A stretch of DNA of 29,412 nt from DATHYU01 sp033722675 (GCA_033722675.1 JAWVYO010000023.1:1-29412), one strand, 5' to 3'. Shown: positions 14,588 through 22,362, counted from the stretch's first letter. Numbers and translations are program-made. Notes: a model not told the origin generated them from the sequence alone.

Positions 14588-15973
14588 TCAGCCCTGCGAC
14601 ACGATCCTCGACAGCGTCCCGCCCGAGGTCACGACGAGGATCTCGCCGTCGCCGTCGACGCCGAAGCTCGTCACCTGGCCGGCGGAGGCGAGACCCGGCC
14701 ACGACACGGGCTCGGAGGCGGCGCCTTCCTCGTACCGGAGCGTGCGGATCCACCCCGCGCACCAGTCGCCGAACGTGTAGTGCCCGACGAGGGCCGGCAT
14801 GGCCGAGCCCCGGTACACGACGCCGCCGGTGACCGAGCAGGTGCCCTCGGCATGGGAGTAGACGTGGACGGGGAACACGAGCTCCTCGGTGTCCACGGCG
14901 TCACAGCCGCCCTCGGGCGGCTCCCAGCAGGTCTCGGCCTCGAACCAGGGCCAGCCGAGGTTGTGCCCGCCGTCGTCGAGGGGGACGACGTTGATCTCCT
15001 CCCAGTCCGCCTGGCCGACGTCGGCGATGTAGACCAGGTCCTCGACGGGATCGATCCAGTATCGCCACGGGTTTCGCATCCCCCACGACCACACCTCGCC
15101 CGCTCCGGCGCCGCCGCCGGCGAAGGGGTTCGAGGGCGGCACGACGTAGCCCTCGGTCGAGTCGACGTCGATGCGGAGGATGCCGCCGAGGAGCGTCGAG
15201 GGATCCTGCGGATTGAGGTAGTACTCGCCGCCGTCGCCCACGGCGATGTAGAGGTGCCCCTCGGGTCCGAACTGGAGCATCCCGGCGTTGTGGCGGAGCC
15301 CCACCTTGTCGAGGTCGAGGACGATGCGCTCGCTCGAGGGGTCCGCTCGGTCTCCGTTCACCGCGAACTCGGCGAGGATCGGCTCGTTCTCGCGATCCGT
15401 GTAGTAGACGAACACCCTGCTGGGGTCGTCGGGATGGAAGGCGAGCCCCAGGAGACCGATCTCGATCCCGCTGGCGGCGTCCACCCGGTCGCGGATGTCC
15501 AGGAAGGGTTCGCTGTCGACGGTGCCGCCGCGGACCGTGCGGACGGTCCCCGCGCGTTCGAGGACGAAGATCCGGTCGTCACCGGGGAGTGAGGTGGCGA
15601 AGGTCGGCTGGGCGAGCCCCTCCACGATCGTCTCCAGGGCGAGGTCGAGTCCGGCGAGGTCGCCCGCAGGCGCCGCGGCGTCGCCGTCGGCGCTGGTCGT
15701 GGTCGTCGGACCGCCGGCCGTCGTCACCGTGGTCCCACCGTCGCCGACGACGGTCGAGGTCGTGCCGTCCGAGACCTCGGTCGTGGCGCCGTCCTCCGCC
15801 ACGGTCGTGGTGGTCGTGTCCCCCGGTGCGGCGACGTCACCAGCGGTGCCCCCGGAGCTCGACAGGCCCCCGAGCGCGACGAACCCGACGATGAACAGGA
15901 GGGACACCCCGATCACGACGAGGTAGGGGAGGTTCGCAGAGGACAGCGACGACCGGCGCCCGGGGGTGGTCAT
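14588..15973 (-). CDS. Membrane-anchored glucose/sorbosone dehydrogenase-like (PQQ-type) beta-propeller protein
   Basis: 461 aa from the ATG at 15973. A single N-terminal span (about 16-37) anchors it, followed by a Thr/Gly/Asp-rich linker (about 40-105) and the sugar/sorbosone dehydrogenase propeller (about 108-461) outside the membrane. Family marks: QPTFATSLPGDDRIFVLERAG, GLLGLAFHPD, RHNAGMLQFGPEGHLYIAVGDGG, GMRNPWRYW and the terminal VTSGGTLSRI. Relatives oxidise sugars with PQQ or other acceptors, but many are uncharacterised and no PQQ synthesis gene is present. Four to five cysteines in the loop region (CWEPPEGGC, GTCSV, DWCAG) suggest disulfides. It leads an operon with the EamA and OsmC-type genes and is divergent from the ABC-export operon. 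Confidence 0.85.
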   Translation of the reverse strand: MTTPGRRSSLSSANLPYLVVIGVSLLFIVGFVALGGLSSSGGTAGDVAAPGDTTTTTVAEDGATTEVSDGTTSTVVGDGGTTVTTAGGPTTTTSADGDAAAPAGDLAGLDLALETIVEGLAQPTFATSLPGDDRIFVLERAGTVRTVRGGTVDSEPFLDIRDRVDAASGIEIGLLGLAFHPDDPSRVFVYYTDRENEPILAEFAVNGDRADPSSERIVLDLDKVGLRHNAGMLQFGPEGHLYIAVGDGGEYYLNPQDPSTLLGGILRIDVDSTEGYVVPPSNPFAGGGAGAGEVWSWGMRNPWRYWIDPVEDLVYIADVGQADWEEINVVPLDDGGHNLGWPWFEAETCWEPPEGGCDAVDTEELVFPVHVYSHAEGTCSVTGGVVYRGSAMPALVGHYTFGDWCAGWIRTLRYEEGAASEPVSWPGLASAGQVTSFGVDGDGEILVVTSGGTLSRIVSQG

Positions 15974-16018
15974 GACCGGGATGGTGCCACGGTCGGGGCG
16001 TTGGCACGAACGTTTTCG

Positions 16019-16078
16019 CAATTCAACAGGTGTTGACAGACTTCTCCCATCGCGATACCTTCACCGTGTGTTGAATTG
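16019..16078. promoter_or_regulatory. Operator region: TCAACA-GG-TGTTGA palindrome plus outer inverted repeat
   Basis: A 14-bp palindrome TCAACAGGTGTTGA occupies 16023-16036 and overlaps the -35 box. In addition CAATTCAACA (16019-16028) and TGTTGAATTG (16069-16078) are perfect 10-bp inverted copies flanking the promoter, so the half-site TGTTGA occurs three times. This is the usual look of a TetR-family operator, and a TetR gene ends the downstream operon. Confidence 0.65.
16033..16061 (+). promoter_or_regulatory. Sigma-70-type promoter of the ABC-export operon
   Basis: TTGACA (16033-16038), a 17-bp spacer and TACCTT (16056-16061). The -35 is full consensus, the best promoter in the window. 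The transcript would start near 16068 and carry a GGAGG site before the GTG at 16091. Confidence 0.75.
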
Positions 16079-16090
16079 TGGAGGTGCCTC

Positions 16091-17119
16091 GTGCTGGCGA
16101 TGATCCGTAAGGAGTTCCGCCAGGTCCGTCGCGACCGTCGGACGCTGGCGATGCTCGTCCTCATGCCGATCGTGCTGCTCCTGGTCTTCGGCTACGCCGC
16201 ATCCTTCGACGTGTCCGAGATCCCGAGCGGCGTCTACGGGCCGGATGCCGACCGCTTCGCCGAACGGCTCCCCGACGTGTTCGCCGTCGAGGTCGTCGAC
16301 CCCGGGGGCGACCGCGAGACGGCCATCGACGCGCTCGTCGCCGCCGAGGCCCACGTCGCGTTCGTCGCCGACGGAGGATCGGTGACCGCGCTCGTCGACG
16401 GTGCCGAGCTGTTCATGGCGCAATCGGCGGTGCAGGTGCTCACCAAAGCCCGGGAGGCGCTGCCCGCCCTCGAGCACGAGGTGCTGTTCAACCCGGGCCT
16501 CGACACCTCGGCGGTCCTCGTGCCGGGCCTCGCCGGCCTCATCGTCGTCTTCGTCGGCACCCTCGTGACGAGCATGTCCGTGGTGCGCGAACGCGAAGCC
16601 GGGACCCTGGAACAGCTCGCCGTGATGCCCTTCCGGCCCCGGGACGTCTTCGTCGGGAAGATCGCCCCCTACTTCCTGGTCGCGACGGTGGACATCGTCG
16701 CCGTCATGATCGTCGGGACCCTCGTGTTCGACGTGCCGTTCAACGGATCGCTGGCGCCGCTGGCGCTCGGCACCCTGCTGTTCCTGTTCGTCGCCCTCGG
16801 CGTGGGGGTACTCATCTCCTCGATGTCGGAGAATCAGGCCCAGGCGATCCAGCTGGCGCTCATGACGACCCTGCCGCAGGTGATGCTGTCGGGCATCATC
16901 TTCCCGCTGTCGTCGATGGCCCCCGGAGTCCGGTGGATCGGATACCTGCTCCCCCTCACGTACTTCAACCAGGTGGCGAAGGGCGTCATGCTCCGCGGCG
17001 CGGGCATCCTGGACGTCCTCGGGCCGATGGTCCTGCTGGCCGTCCTCGGCATCGCCATCTTCGGCGTGGCGACCGTGCGCTTCTCCCGCCAGCTGCGCCC
17101 GGCGAAGGCGGTCGCATGA
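16091..17119 (+). CDS. ABC-2 type transporter permease
   Basis: 342 aa. One N-terminal span (about 22-40), a soluble extracellular region (about 42-140), then five spans including the conserved coupling segment VVREREAGTLEQLAVMPFRPRDVFVGKI and LMTTLPQVMLSGIIFPLSSMAPGVRWIGYLLPLTYF, the signature of YbhS/YbhR and Drr-like export permeases. It exports lipids, drugs or other hydrophobic compounds; the substrate is unknown. I chose the GTG at 16091 because GGAGG sits 6 nt before it, over a TTG at 16076 lacking one. It is the only permease of the operon, so a homodimer is expected. The ATPase gene follows with an ATGA overlap. Confidence 0.88.
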   Translation: MLAMIRKEFRQVRRDRRTLAMLVLMPIVLLLVFGYAASFDVSEIPSGVYGPDADRFAERLPDVFAVEVVDPGGDRETAIDALVAAEAHVAFVADGGSVTALVDGAELFMAQSAVQVLTKAREALPALEHEVLFNPGLDTSAVLVPGLAGLIVVFVGTLVTSMSVVREREAGTLEQLAVMPFRPRDVFVGKIAPYFLVATVDIVAVMIVGTLVFDVPFNGSLAPLALGTLLFLFVALGVGVLISSMSENQAQAIQLALMTTLPQVMLSGIIFPLSSMAPGVRWIGYLLPLTYFNQVAKGVMLRGAGILDVLGPMVLLAVLGIAIFGVATVRFSRQLRPAKAVA

Positions 17120-17922
17120 GCTGGGGACTCGACGGCGTCGGCGTGCGGCTGGGGGACGCCACGGCCCTCGACGACGTGACCATCACCGTCGAACCTCGCG
17201 CCATCACGGCCGTCGTTGGAGGCGACGGCGCCGGCAAGACCACGGCCGCCCGGGTGCTCGTCGGGCTCACCCCGGCGTCCTCGGGGCGGGTACGGCGTCC
17301 GGCGTCCATCGGCTATCAGCCCGAGTCCTCGGGTGTCTGGCGCGACCTCACCGTGACCGAGAACCTCCAGCTCGTCGCTGGAGCCCACGGCGTTCGGAGC
17401 GGCGAGGCGGCCCGACGGATCGGCGAGCTGCTCGACGCCACCGACCTCACCGCCGCCCGCGATCGCCTCGGCGGCCGGCTGTCGGGCGGGATGCGCCAGA
17501 AGCTCGGGGTGGCGATGGCGCTCCTGCCCGATCCCGACCTCCTCGTCCTCGACGAGCCGACCACCGGGCTCGACCCGGTGAGCCGCCTCGAGCTGTGGGC
17601 CTTCCTCGCCCGGACCGTCGAATCGGGGACGGCGGTCCTCCTCACCACCACGTACTACGACGAGGCGGCCCGGGCGTCGTCGATCGTCGCCCTCGACGAC
17701 GGCCGGGTCCTCGCCACCGGGCCGCTCGAGCGGGTGCTCGGCGCCATGCCGGGCGCCGTCTTCGAGGTGGGGTCCGGTGGCGGCCCCCGGTCGTGGCGGC
17801 GTCGCGGCCGCTGGCGGCTCTGGTCGCCCGACGGCACGGCGCCGCCGGGCTCGACGCCCGTCGACCCGGACCTCGCCGACGCGGTGATCGCCGCCGCGCT
17901 GGCGCGGCGGGAGGCCGCGTGA
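17116..17922 (+). CDS. ABC-2 transporter ATPase, YbhF-N-like (switch histidine missing)
   Basis: 268 aa, overlapping the permease stop. Visible: Walker A GGDGAGKTT (35-43), Q68 in IGYQPESSG, a full signature LSGGMRQKL (122-130), Walker B LLVLDEPTTGLDP. The switch region reads LLTTTYYDEA, with Thr (T179) where the catalytic His normally stands. The same change, and the D in the Walker A (GPDGAGKTT), mark the N-terminal half of E. coli YbhF/RbbA-type tandem ATPases. A C-terminal tail of about 70 residues is Arg/Gly/Pro-rich. It probably pairs with the next ATPase, which has the opposite defects. A degenerate ATP site is expected on this subunit. The stop overlaps the next start by 4 bp. Confidence 0.9.
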   Translation: MSWGLDGVGVRLGDATALDDVTITVEPRAITAVVGGDGAGKTTAARVLVGLTPASSGRVRRPASIGYQPESSGVWRDLTVTENLQLVAGAHGVRSGEAARRIGELLDATDLTAARDRLGGRLSGGMRQKLGVAMALLPDPDLLVLDEPTTGLDPVSRLELWAFLARTVESGTAVLLTTTYYDEAARASSIVALDDGRVLATGPLERVLGAMPGAVFEVGSGGGPRSWRRRGRWRLWSPDGTAPPGSTPVDPDLADAVIAAALARREAA

Positions 17923-18755
17923 GCACCCTGCTGCACGCCGAGGACGTGGTGAAGCGCTTCGGCGACGTCACGGCCGTCGACGGCGTCTCGCTCGACGTCG
18001 CAACCGGCGAGGTCGTCGGACTCCTCGGCGCCAACGGTGCCGGCAAGACCACGTTCATCCGGATGCTCCTGGGCCTGCTCCCGCCCACCGCCGGGACGAT
18101 CCGCTTCCGGGGCGAACCGGTGACGGCCGCCAGCCGCTCCCACCTGGGCTACGTCCCCCAGGGCCTCGGGCTCTACCCCGACCTCACCGTGGCCGAGAAC
18201 CTGGCCTTCGCCGCGGCGGCCCACGGCGTGCCCCTCCCCGAGCTCGATCCCGAGCTCGCCTCGGTCGCCGATCGCACGGTGGCCGACATCCCGCTCGGTC
18301 TGCGCAGGCGGACCGCCTTCGCCGCGGCGGGCCTGCACGAGCCCGACCTCCTCGTCCTCGACGAACCGACGTCGGGAGTGGGGCCGCTCGGCCGGGCCGC
18401 CCTCTGGGACACCGTCCACGAGGCCGCCGAACGCGGGACGGGCGTCCTGGTCTCCACCCACTCCATGGAAGAGGCCGAGGAGACCGACCGGGTCGTCGTG
18501 CTCGCCGCGGGCCGGGTGGTGGCGGCCGGCCCCGTCGACGACATCGTCGGGGAACTCCGCGCTACCCGGCTGCCGGCCACGGTGCCGCCACGGACGCTCG
18601 ACCGCCTGCGCGCCCGGGGGGCCACCGTCCTCGCCGACGGCGCCTCCTGGCGGGTGGTGGGCTTGGCGCTCGAGGAGATCCGCGTCCTGGTCGACGAGCC
18701 CGTCGACGACGTCCCCGCCACCTTCGAGGAGGCCTTCGTGGAGCTGGCTCGATGA
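17919..18755 (+). CDS. ABC-2 transporter ATPase, YbhF-C-like (signature motif degenerate)
   Basis: 278 aa from the GTG overlapping the previous stop. Walker A GANGAGKTT (37-45), Q81 in GYVPQGLGL, Walker B LLVLDEPTSG and the switch His in LVSTHSMEEAEETDR are intact (H181). The signature that should read LSGG is IPLGLRRR (124-131), and the D-loop reads SGVGPL with Gly at 155 in place of Asp. E. coli YbhF's second half also has a PLG-type signature. With the preceding ATPase this gives one fully catalytic site (this subunit's Walker/His with the partner's LSGG) and one degenerate site. The tail VPATFEEAFVELA is also typical of the family. The stop overlaps the TetR start. Confidence 0.9.
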   Translation: MSTLLHAEDVVKRFGDVTAVDGVSLDVATGEVVGLLGANGAGKTTFIRMLLGLLPPTAGTIRFRGEPVTAASRSHLGYVPQGLGLYPDLTVAENLAFAAAAHGVPLPELDPELASVADRTVADIPLGLRRRTAFAAAGLHEPDLLVLDEPTSGVGPLGRAALWDTVHEAAERGTGVLVSTHSMEEAEETDRVVVLAAGRVVAAGPVDDIVGELRATRLPATVPPRTLDRLRARGATVLADGASWRVVGLALEEIRVLVDEPVDDVPATFEEAFVELAR

Positions 18756-19336
18756 CCCCCGCAGGACGACGGGCCGGAAACCCCGACACGCGGACCGAGA
18801 TCCTCGAGGCCGCTCGCGACGAGTTCGGCGAGTCGGGCTACCGGAGGGCCACCATCCGCGGCATCGCCCGCAGGGCCTCCGTCGACCCCGCGCTGATCCA
18901 CCACTACTTCGGGACGAAGGACGAGTTGTTCGCGGCATCGATCGCGCTGCCCTTCGCGCCCGGCGACCTGATGGACGGTGTCTTCGAAGGGGGTCGCGAC
19001 GGGGCCGGGCGACGCCTCGCCCGGGCCTTCTTCACGATCTGGGAGACGGAGCAGGCGCGCGCGTCGCTCCTCGGCGTCCTCCGGACGGCGATCAGCGGCG
19101 ACGAGCGGGCGACGGCGGCGTTCCGCGAGTTCCTCCTCGAGGCGCTCCGTGACCACCTCGCCGCGCACATCGACGGCGACGACGCCCGGCTCCGGGCCGT
19201 CACCGTCGCGTCGCACCTCGTCGGCATGGCCATCACTCGCTATGTGGTGCGCCTCGAACCCGTTGCGTCCGCATCCATCGACGATCTCGTCGACCTGGTC
19301 GCCCCGCGCCTGCAGTCCTACCTCGATCAGGCGTAG
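18752..19336 (+). CDS. TetR-family transcriptional regulator of the export operon
   Basis: 194 aa, normal for the family. The N-terminal DNA-binding part is clear: TEILEAARDEFGESGYRRATIRGIARRASVDPALIHHYFGTKDELFAASI (about 14-63), with the helix-turn-helix around ATIRGIARRASVDPALIHHYF. The rest is the helical ligand domain, which is too variable to name a ligand. It is the last gene of the four-gene export operon (ATGA overlap), so it most likely represses its own operon at the TGTTGA palindrome over the promoter at 16019-16078, and is released by a transported compound. The 3' end overlaps the convergent EamA gene by 10 bp. Confidence 0.9.
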   Translation: MTPAGRRAGNPDTRTEILEAARDEFGESGYRRATIRGIARRASVDPALIHHYFGTKDELFAASIALPFAPGDLMDGVFEGGRDGAGRRLARAFFTIWETEQARASLLGVLRTAISGDERATAAFREFLLEALRDHLAAHIDGDDARLRAVTVASHLVGMAITRYVVRLEPVASASIDDLVDLVAPRLQSYLDQA

Positions 19337-20193
19337 GACGACGGTCGTCGGGACGGCGTCACCGCCGTGGCGGCGGCCACGAGCAGGATCGCGGCCAGGT
19401 GGTGCCATCCCGGAGTCTCGCCGAGCAGCACCCACGCCGCCACGAGGATCGTCGGGAGCTCCACCGATCCCGCGGTCGCCGCCTTCGCCGCCCCCACCGC
19501 CGGCGCGGCGACGGCGTAGACGAGCTGGGGGACGAGCGATGTCAGCAGGGCGATGCCGACGAGGAGCCACCACCCCGACGCACTCGCGGGCAGCACCTGG
19601 TCGGCGGGGAGCCGGAGAACGATCGGGAGCAGCGTGGCGACGGCACCCGTCGAGACCCACGCCAGGCGCTCGGGTGCCCGGAGCACCGTCAACCGCTCGG
19701 TGAGCACGGCGATCGTCGCCCCGAATCCGATCGGGGCGACGAAGGCCACGAGCATCGCCGGGACGTCGCTTCCCCCCGCCGCTCCGGGCGCCAGCGCCAC
19801 GAGCGCCGCCACCACCACCAGCGATCCCCCGGCGAGCGCGCGTCCGCCGGGGCGCTGATCGAACAGCAACCACGCCGCGACGATGGCGAACAGCGGATAG
19901 GTCATGTACACGACGCCGACGGTGGACACCGGGATGTGGCGAAGCGCCTCGACGTAGGCGATCCACCCGAAGGCGAGGCCGGCGCCGGAGCCCACCGCCC
20001 AGGCGATGGCGCCGACCTGGTTCCGCCGGGGACGGACGAAGGGCAGGAGCACGACGGCGGCGAGCACGAACCGGGACGCCGCGACGGCCGCCGGGGCCAT
20101 GCCTCCGTCGGTGAGGCTGCGGGCGAAGAACGAGACGAGGCCCATCGCGATCGATGCGGCCACGACGAGGGTGGTGGCGGTGCTGGTGCGCAT
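19327..20193 (-). CDS. EamA/DMT-family exporter (divergent from LysR)
   Basis: 288 aa, ten membrane spans in two EamA repeats (about 5-135 and 150-285). Marks are SIAMGLVSFFARSLTDGG in span 1, the ALRHIPVSTVGVVYMTYPLFAIVAAWLLF motif at the end of the first repeat and KAATAGSVELPTILVAAWVLLGE in the second. It is a probable exporter of an amino acid or similar metabolite. It is divergent from a LysR gene with 57 bp between starts, the classic setting of a LysR-controlled exporter. The 3' end overlaps the TetR gene tail-to-tail. Confidence 0.85.
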   Translation of the reverse strand: MRTSTATTLVVAASIAMGLVSFFARSLTDGGMAPAAVAASRFVLAAVVLLPFVRPRRNQVGAIAWAVGSGAGLAFGWIAYVEALRHIPVSTVGVVYMTYPLFAIVAAWLLFDQRPGGRALAGGSLVVVAALVALAPGAAGGSDVPAMLVAFVAPIGFGATIAVLTERLTVLRAPERLAWVSTGAVATLLPIVLRLPADQVLPASASGWWLLVGIALLTSLVPQLVYAVAAPAVGAAKAATAGSVELPTILVAAWVLLGETPGWHHLAAILLVAAATAVTPSRRPSSYA

Positions 20194-20201
20194 GTCGCCA
20201 G

Positions 20202-20223
20202 TGTCGAGGGGAACAACTCGACA
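20202..20223. promoter_or_regulatory. Dyad operator between EamA exporter and LysR genes
   Basis: TGTCGAG and CTCGACA form a perfect 7-bp inverted repeat with an 8-nt spacer; nearby ACAAT and ATTGT add a second partial dyad. It lies between the two start codons, where LysR regulators normally bind (T-N11-A dyads). The candidate -10 box TATTGT (20237-20242) for the LysR gene sits just downstream. Confidence 0.5.
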
Positions 20224-20236
20224 ATCCAGCGCGTTG

Positions 20237-20242
20237 TATTGT
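20237..20242 (+). promoter_or_regulatory. Candidate -10 box, leaderless type, for the LysR gene
   Basis: TATTGT with 8 nt to the ATG at 20251 and no ribosome-binding site between them. Confidence 0.4.
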
Positions 20243-20250
20243 GCTTTCTG

Positions 20251-21156
20251 ATGAGTTCTATTCATGGTTTGGATCGCCACCACTACCAGCTGCTCCTGGC
20301 GTTCCGCGACACCGGCCACCTCGGCCGCGCCGCCGATCGGTTGGCCATCAGCCCCTCGGCGGCCAGCCATCGCCTCCGTGAGGCCGAGCGCAGGCTCGGG
20401 GTGACGCTGGCGGAGCCCCATGGACGCTCGCTCCGGCTCACGGCGGCGGGCACGCGCCTCGCCGCCACCGCCGCCGCCGCCGAGGCGACGCTCCGGGCGG
20501 GAGAGGACGCGGCGCGGTGGCTCGGGTCGACCGCTCGACCGACGGTGCGCCTCGCCCTCGACTTCTTCGACCGGGCCCCCTGGTTCTATCGGTACGGCGG
20601 GATCGGCCGGTTCCCCTTCCGTGTCGACGTCGTCCGGGTGTCCTACGGCGGCGCCGCGGAGGCGGTGGCCCGGCGGATCGTCGACATCGGGTTCCGGGTC
20701 GTGGCCGCCGAGGGGCCCGACGGCGAAATCGTGGGCGAGGACGTGCTCGCCGCCGCCGTGCCCACCGACCATCCCGCCGCCGAGCGCGGCGTGTTCGAAC
20801 CTGCCGACGTGACGTCGGCTCCCTATCTCACCGCCGGTGAGGCACCGGAACCGGGGTTCGAGACCGAACGGTTCCTCGAGCCGGCCGGTGTGTTCCCCGA
20901 GAACCTGGTGATGATCGAGTCGATGTCGACGATCCTCCAGCTCGTCGCCGCGGGACGGGGGCTCACGATCCAGCCGCGCACCGCCCTGATCCCCACCTTC
21001 GAGGGAACGGTCGTCGTCCCGCTCTCCGGATCCCCGATCCCCGTCCGGTGGGAGATCCTGACGAGGCCCGACCCCTCCGACGACGTGGCGGTCCTGGTCG
21101 AAGCCATCCGCCTCGCCGGCGGATCCGGGACGCCGTCGCCGGCGGGAGGTGAGTAG
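20251..21156 (+). CDS. LysR-family transcriptional regulator
   Basis: 301 aa, normal. The helix-turn-helix is at about residues 10-70 (HYQLLLAFRDTGHLGRAADRLAISPSAASHRLREAERRLGVTLAEPHGRSLRLTAAG). The rest is the effector-binding domain with ESMSTILQLVAAGRGLTIQPRTAL, resembling MetR-like and other amino-acid-responsive regulators. It is divergent from the EamA exporter and probably controls it. The ATG at 20251 is kept because a TATTGT box sits 8 nt before it. The ligand cannot be told. Confidence 0.9.
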   Translation: MSSIHGLDRHHYQLLLAFRDTGHLGRAADRLAISPSAASHRLREAERRLGVTLAEPHGRSLRLTAAGTRLAATAAAAEATLRAGEDAARWLGSTARPTVRLALDFFDRAPWFYRYGGIGRFPFRVDVVRVSYGGAAEAVARRIVDIGFRVVAAEGPDGEIVGEDVLAAAVPTDHPAAERGVFEPADVTSAPYLTAGEAPEPGFETERFLEPAGVFPENLVMIESMSTILQLVAAGRGLTIQPRTALIPTFEGTVVVPLSGSPIPVRWEILTRPDPSDDVAVLVEAIRLAGGSGTPSPAGGE

Positions 21157-21159
21157 CGT
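21154..21159 (+). promoter_or_regulatory. Candidate -10 box for the coiled-coil/HhH gene
   Basis: TAGCGT overlaps the TAG stop of the LysR gene. The implied leader of about 22 nt carries GGAGAG before the ATG at 21189. Confidence 0.35.
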
Positions 21160-21188
21160 CTCCACGAGAGGCGAGTTCGAGGAGAGAC

Positions 21189-22235
21189 ATGGTCTGGGTC
21201 GTCGGCGTCATCGCGTTCATCGTGGGGTTGGTCATCGGCTGGTGGTGGTCCAATCGCTCCTGCCGCGAGACCGTGGAGTCCATGCAGTCCGAAGTGGATC
21301 GCGCCAGGTCGGAGGCGGCCGACGCCGTCACGGCACGCGACGCGGCGACGTCCGAGGCCGAGCAGGCGCGCACGGCGGCCGCCGAGGCTTCGGAGCGGGC
21401 GTCCGCCGCCGAGGCGGAGGCGGAGGCGGCGCGAGCCGATGCCGTCGCGGCGCGCTCGGAGGCGGAGACGGCGCGGACGCAGGCCGAAGCCGCCGCCGAA
21501 GCGCAGGCCGCGGCGGAGGCGCTGGCGGCACGGGCCGCGGCGGAGGTCGAGGGGACCCGGCGAGAACTGGCCTCCGCCCAGGCCGCCATCGTGAAGGCCG
21601 AGAACGACCTGGCGGCGGCACGGGTCGAGATGGAGGAGGCCCAGACCGATGCAGCCGCGGCCCGAACGGCGCGGGACCTGAGCGCCATCGCCCTTCGAGA
21701 GACCGAGGAGAAGCTGGAGGCAGCCCTCGCCGAGGCCGAGCAGGCCCGCACGGCCGAAGCCGCAGCCCGACAGGAGGTCGCGACGGCCCGAGAAGAGACC
21801 GAGATGGCCCGCCGCGAAGCCGAGAGCGCACGCCGCGAGGCCGAGGAAGCACGAACCCGGGCGGAGGCGGCCGGCGCGTCCGCGCAGGTCGCACCGGCCT
21901 CCGAGGCCCCCGGAGACGACCCGGACACGGCGGCCGCCGAGCCGGATCGACCGGCGGCTCCCGAGACCGACATCGACGTGCCGGACGACCTGACGGCCAT
22001 CGAGGGCATCGGGCCGAAGATCGCTGCGCTCCTCACCGTCGACGGGATCCGCTCTTTCGCGGAGCTGGCCGCCGCCGACACCGATCGGCTCCAGCGGATC
22101 CTGGACGACGCGGGCTCGCGGTACCGGATGCACGATCCCTCCACGTGGCCCGACCAGGCGGCCCTGGCGGCCGAGGGACGCTGGGACGACCTCGAGGACC
22201 TGCAGGACCGGCTGCAGGGCGGCCGCGAAGACTGA
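21189..22235 (+). CDS. Membrane-anchored Ala-rich coiled-coil protein with C-terminal helix-hairpin-helix domain
   Basis: 348 aa. One N-terminal span (about 3-20, VGVIAFIVGLVIGWWW), then a coiled coil of Ala, Glu and Arg repeats (about 27-230), a Pro/Asp-rich hinge, and a helix-hairpin-helix module starting DDLTAIEGIGPKIAALL (266 onward), ending in TWPDQAALAAEGRWDDLEDLQ. The IEGIGPKIAALL hairpin and the WPxQAxLAAxGxWDxL tail are known together in 'DLTxIEGIGPK' domains fused to ribosomal or membrane proteins, with no settled function. HhH modules often bind DNA without sequence preference, so a membrane-to-nucleoid link is a guess. GGAGAG precedes the ATG. Its repeats make homology searches unreliable. 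Confidence 0.75.
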   Translation: MVWVVGVIAFIVGLVIGWWWSNRSCRETVESMQSEVDRARSEAADAVTARDAATSEAEQARTAAAEASERASAAEAEAEAARADAVAARSEAETARTQAEAAAEAQAAAEALAARAAAEVEGTRRELASAQAAIVKAENDLAAARVEMEEAQTDAAAARTARDLSAIALRETEEKLEAALAEAEQARTAEAAARQEVATAREETEMARREAESARREAEEARTRAEAAGASAQVAPASEAPGDDPDTAAAEPDRPAAPETDIDVPDDLTAIEGIGPKIAALLTVDGIRSFAELAAADTDRLQRILDDAGSRYRMHDPSTWPDQAALAAEGRWDDLEDLQDRLQGGRED

Positions 22236-22249
22236 GGACCGAGAGGCGC

Positions 22250-22294
22250 GCCGGGGGAACCGCACCTCTGACCGCTCGCGGGGCTCCCCCCGGC
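22250..22294 (+). terminator. Hairpin after the coiled-coil/HhH gene
   Basis: GCCGGGGG (22250-22257) pairs with CCCCCGGC (22287-22294), 8 bp with a long loop of about 29 nt, just after the stop at 22235. No T-tract. It may end this transcript. Confidence 0.35.
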
Positions 22295-22330
22295 ACGCCC
22301 TCGGCGCGATCGGCGCCGTGACGCGAAGAA

Positions 22331-22354
22331 GGCCCCCAGTGGGGACGGGGGACC
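22331..22354 (-). terminator. Terminator of tRNA-Arg
   Basis: On the minus strand GGTCCCCC and GGGGGCC form a stem with one bulged base and a short loop, followed by TTCTTCG. It starts 8 nt past the tRNA 3' end, as expected for a tRNA terminator. Confidence 0.6.
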
Positions 22355-22362
22355 TTCCTCAG

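Noticed and set aside
16076..16090. TTG at 16076 as the permease start
   Set aside because: The GTG at 16091 has GGAGG 6 nt before it; the TTG has none, and lies inside the operator repeat.
16091..19336. Antibiotic biosynthesis cluster around the ABC-2 exporter
   Set aside because: No synthetase, tailoring or precursor genes flank it; regulator and exporter alone do not support a cluster.
21300..21900. Tandem DNA repeat in the coiled-coil gene
   Set aside because: The Ala/Glu/Arg repetition is at protein level with irregular heptads; I see no exact tandem DNA unit.
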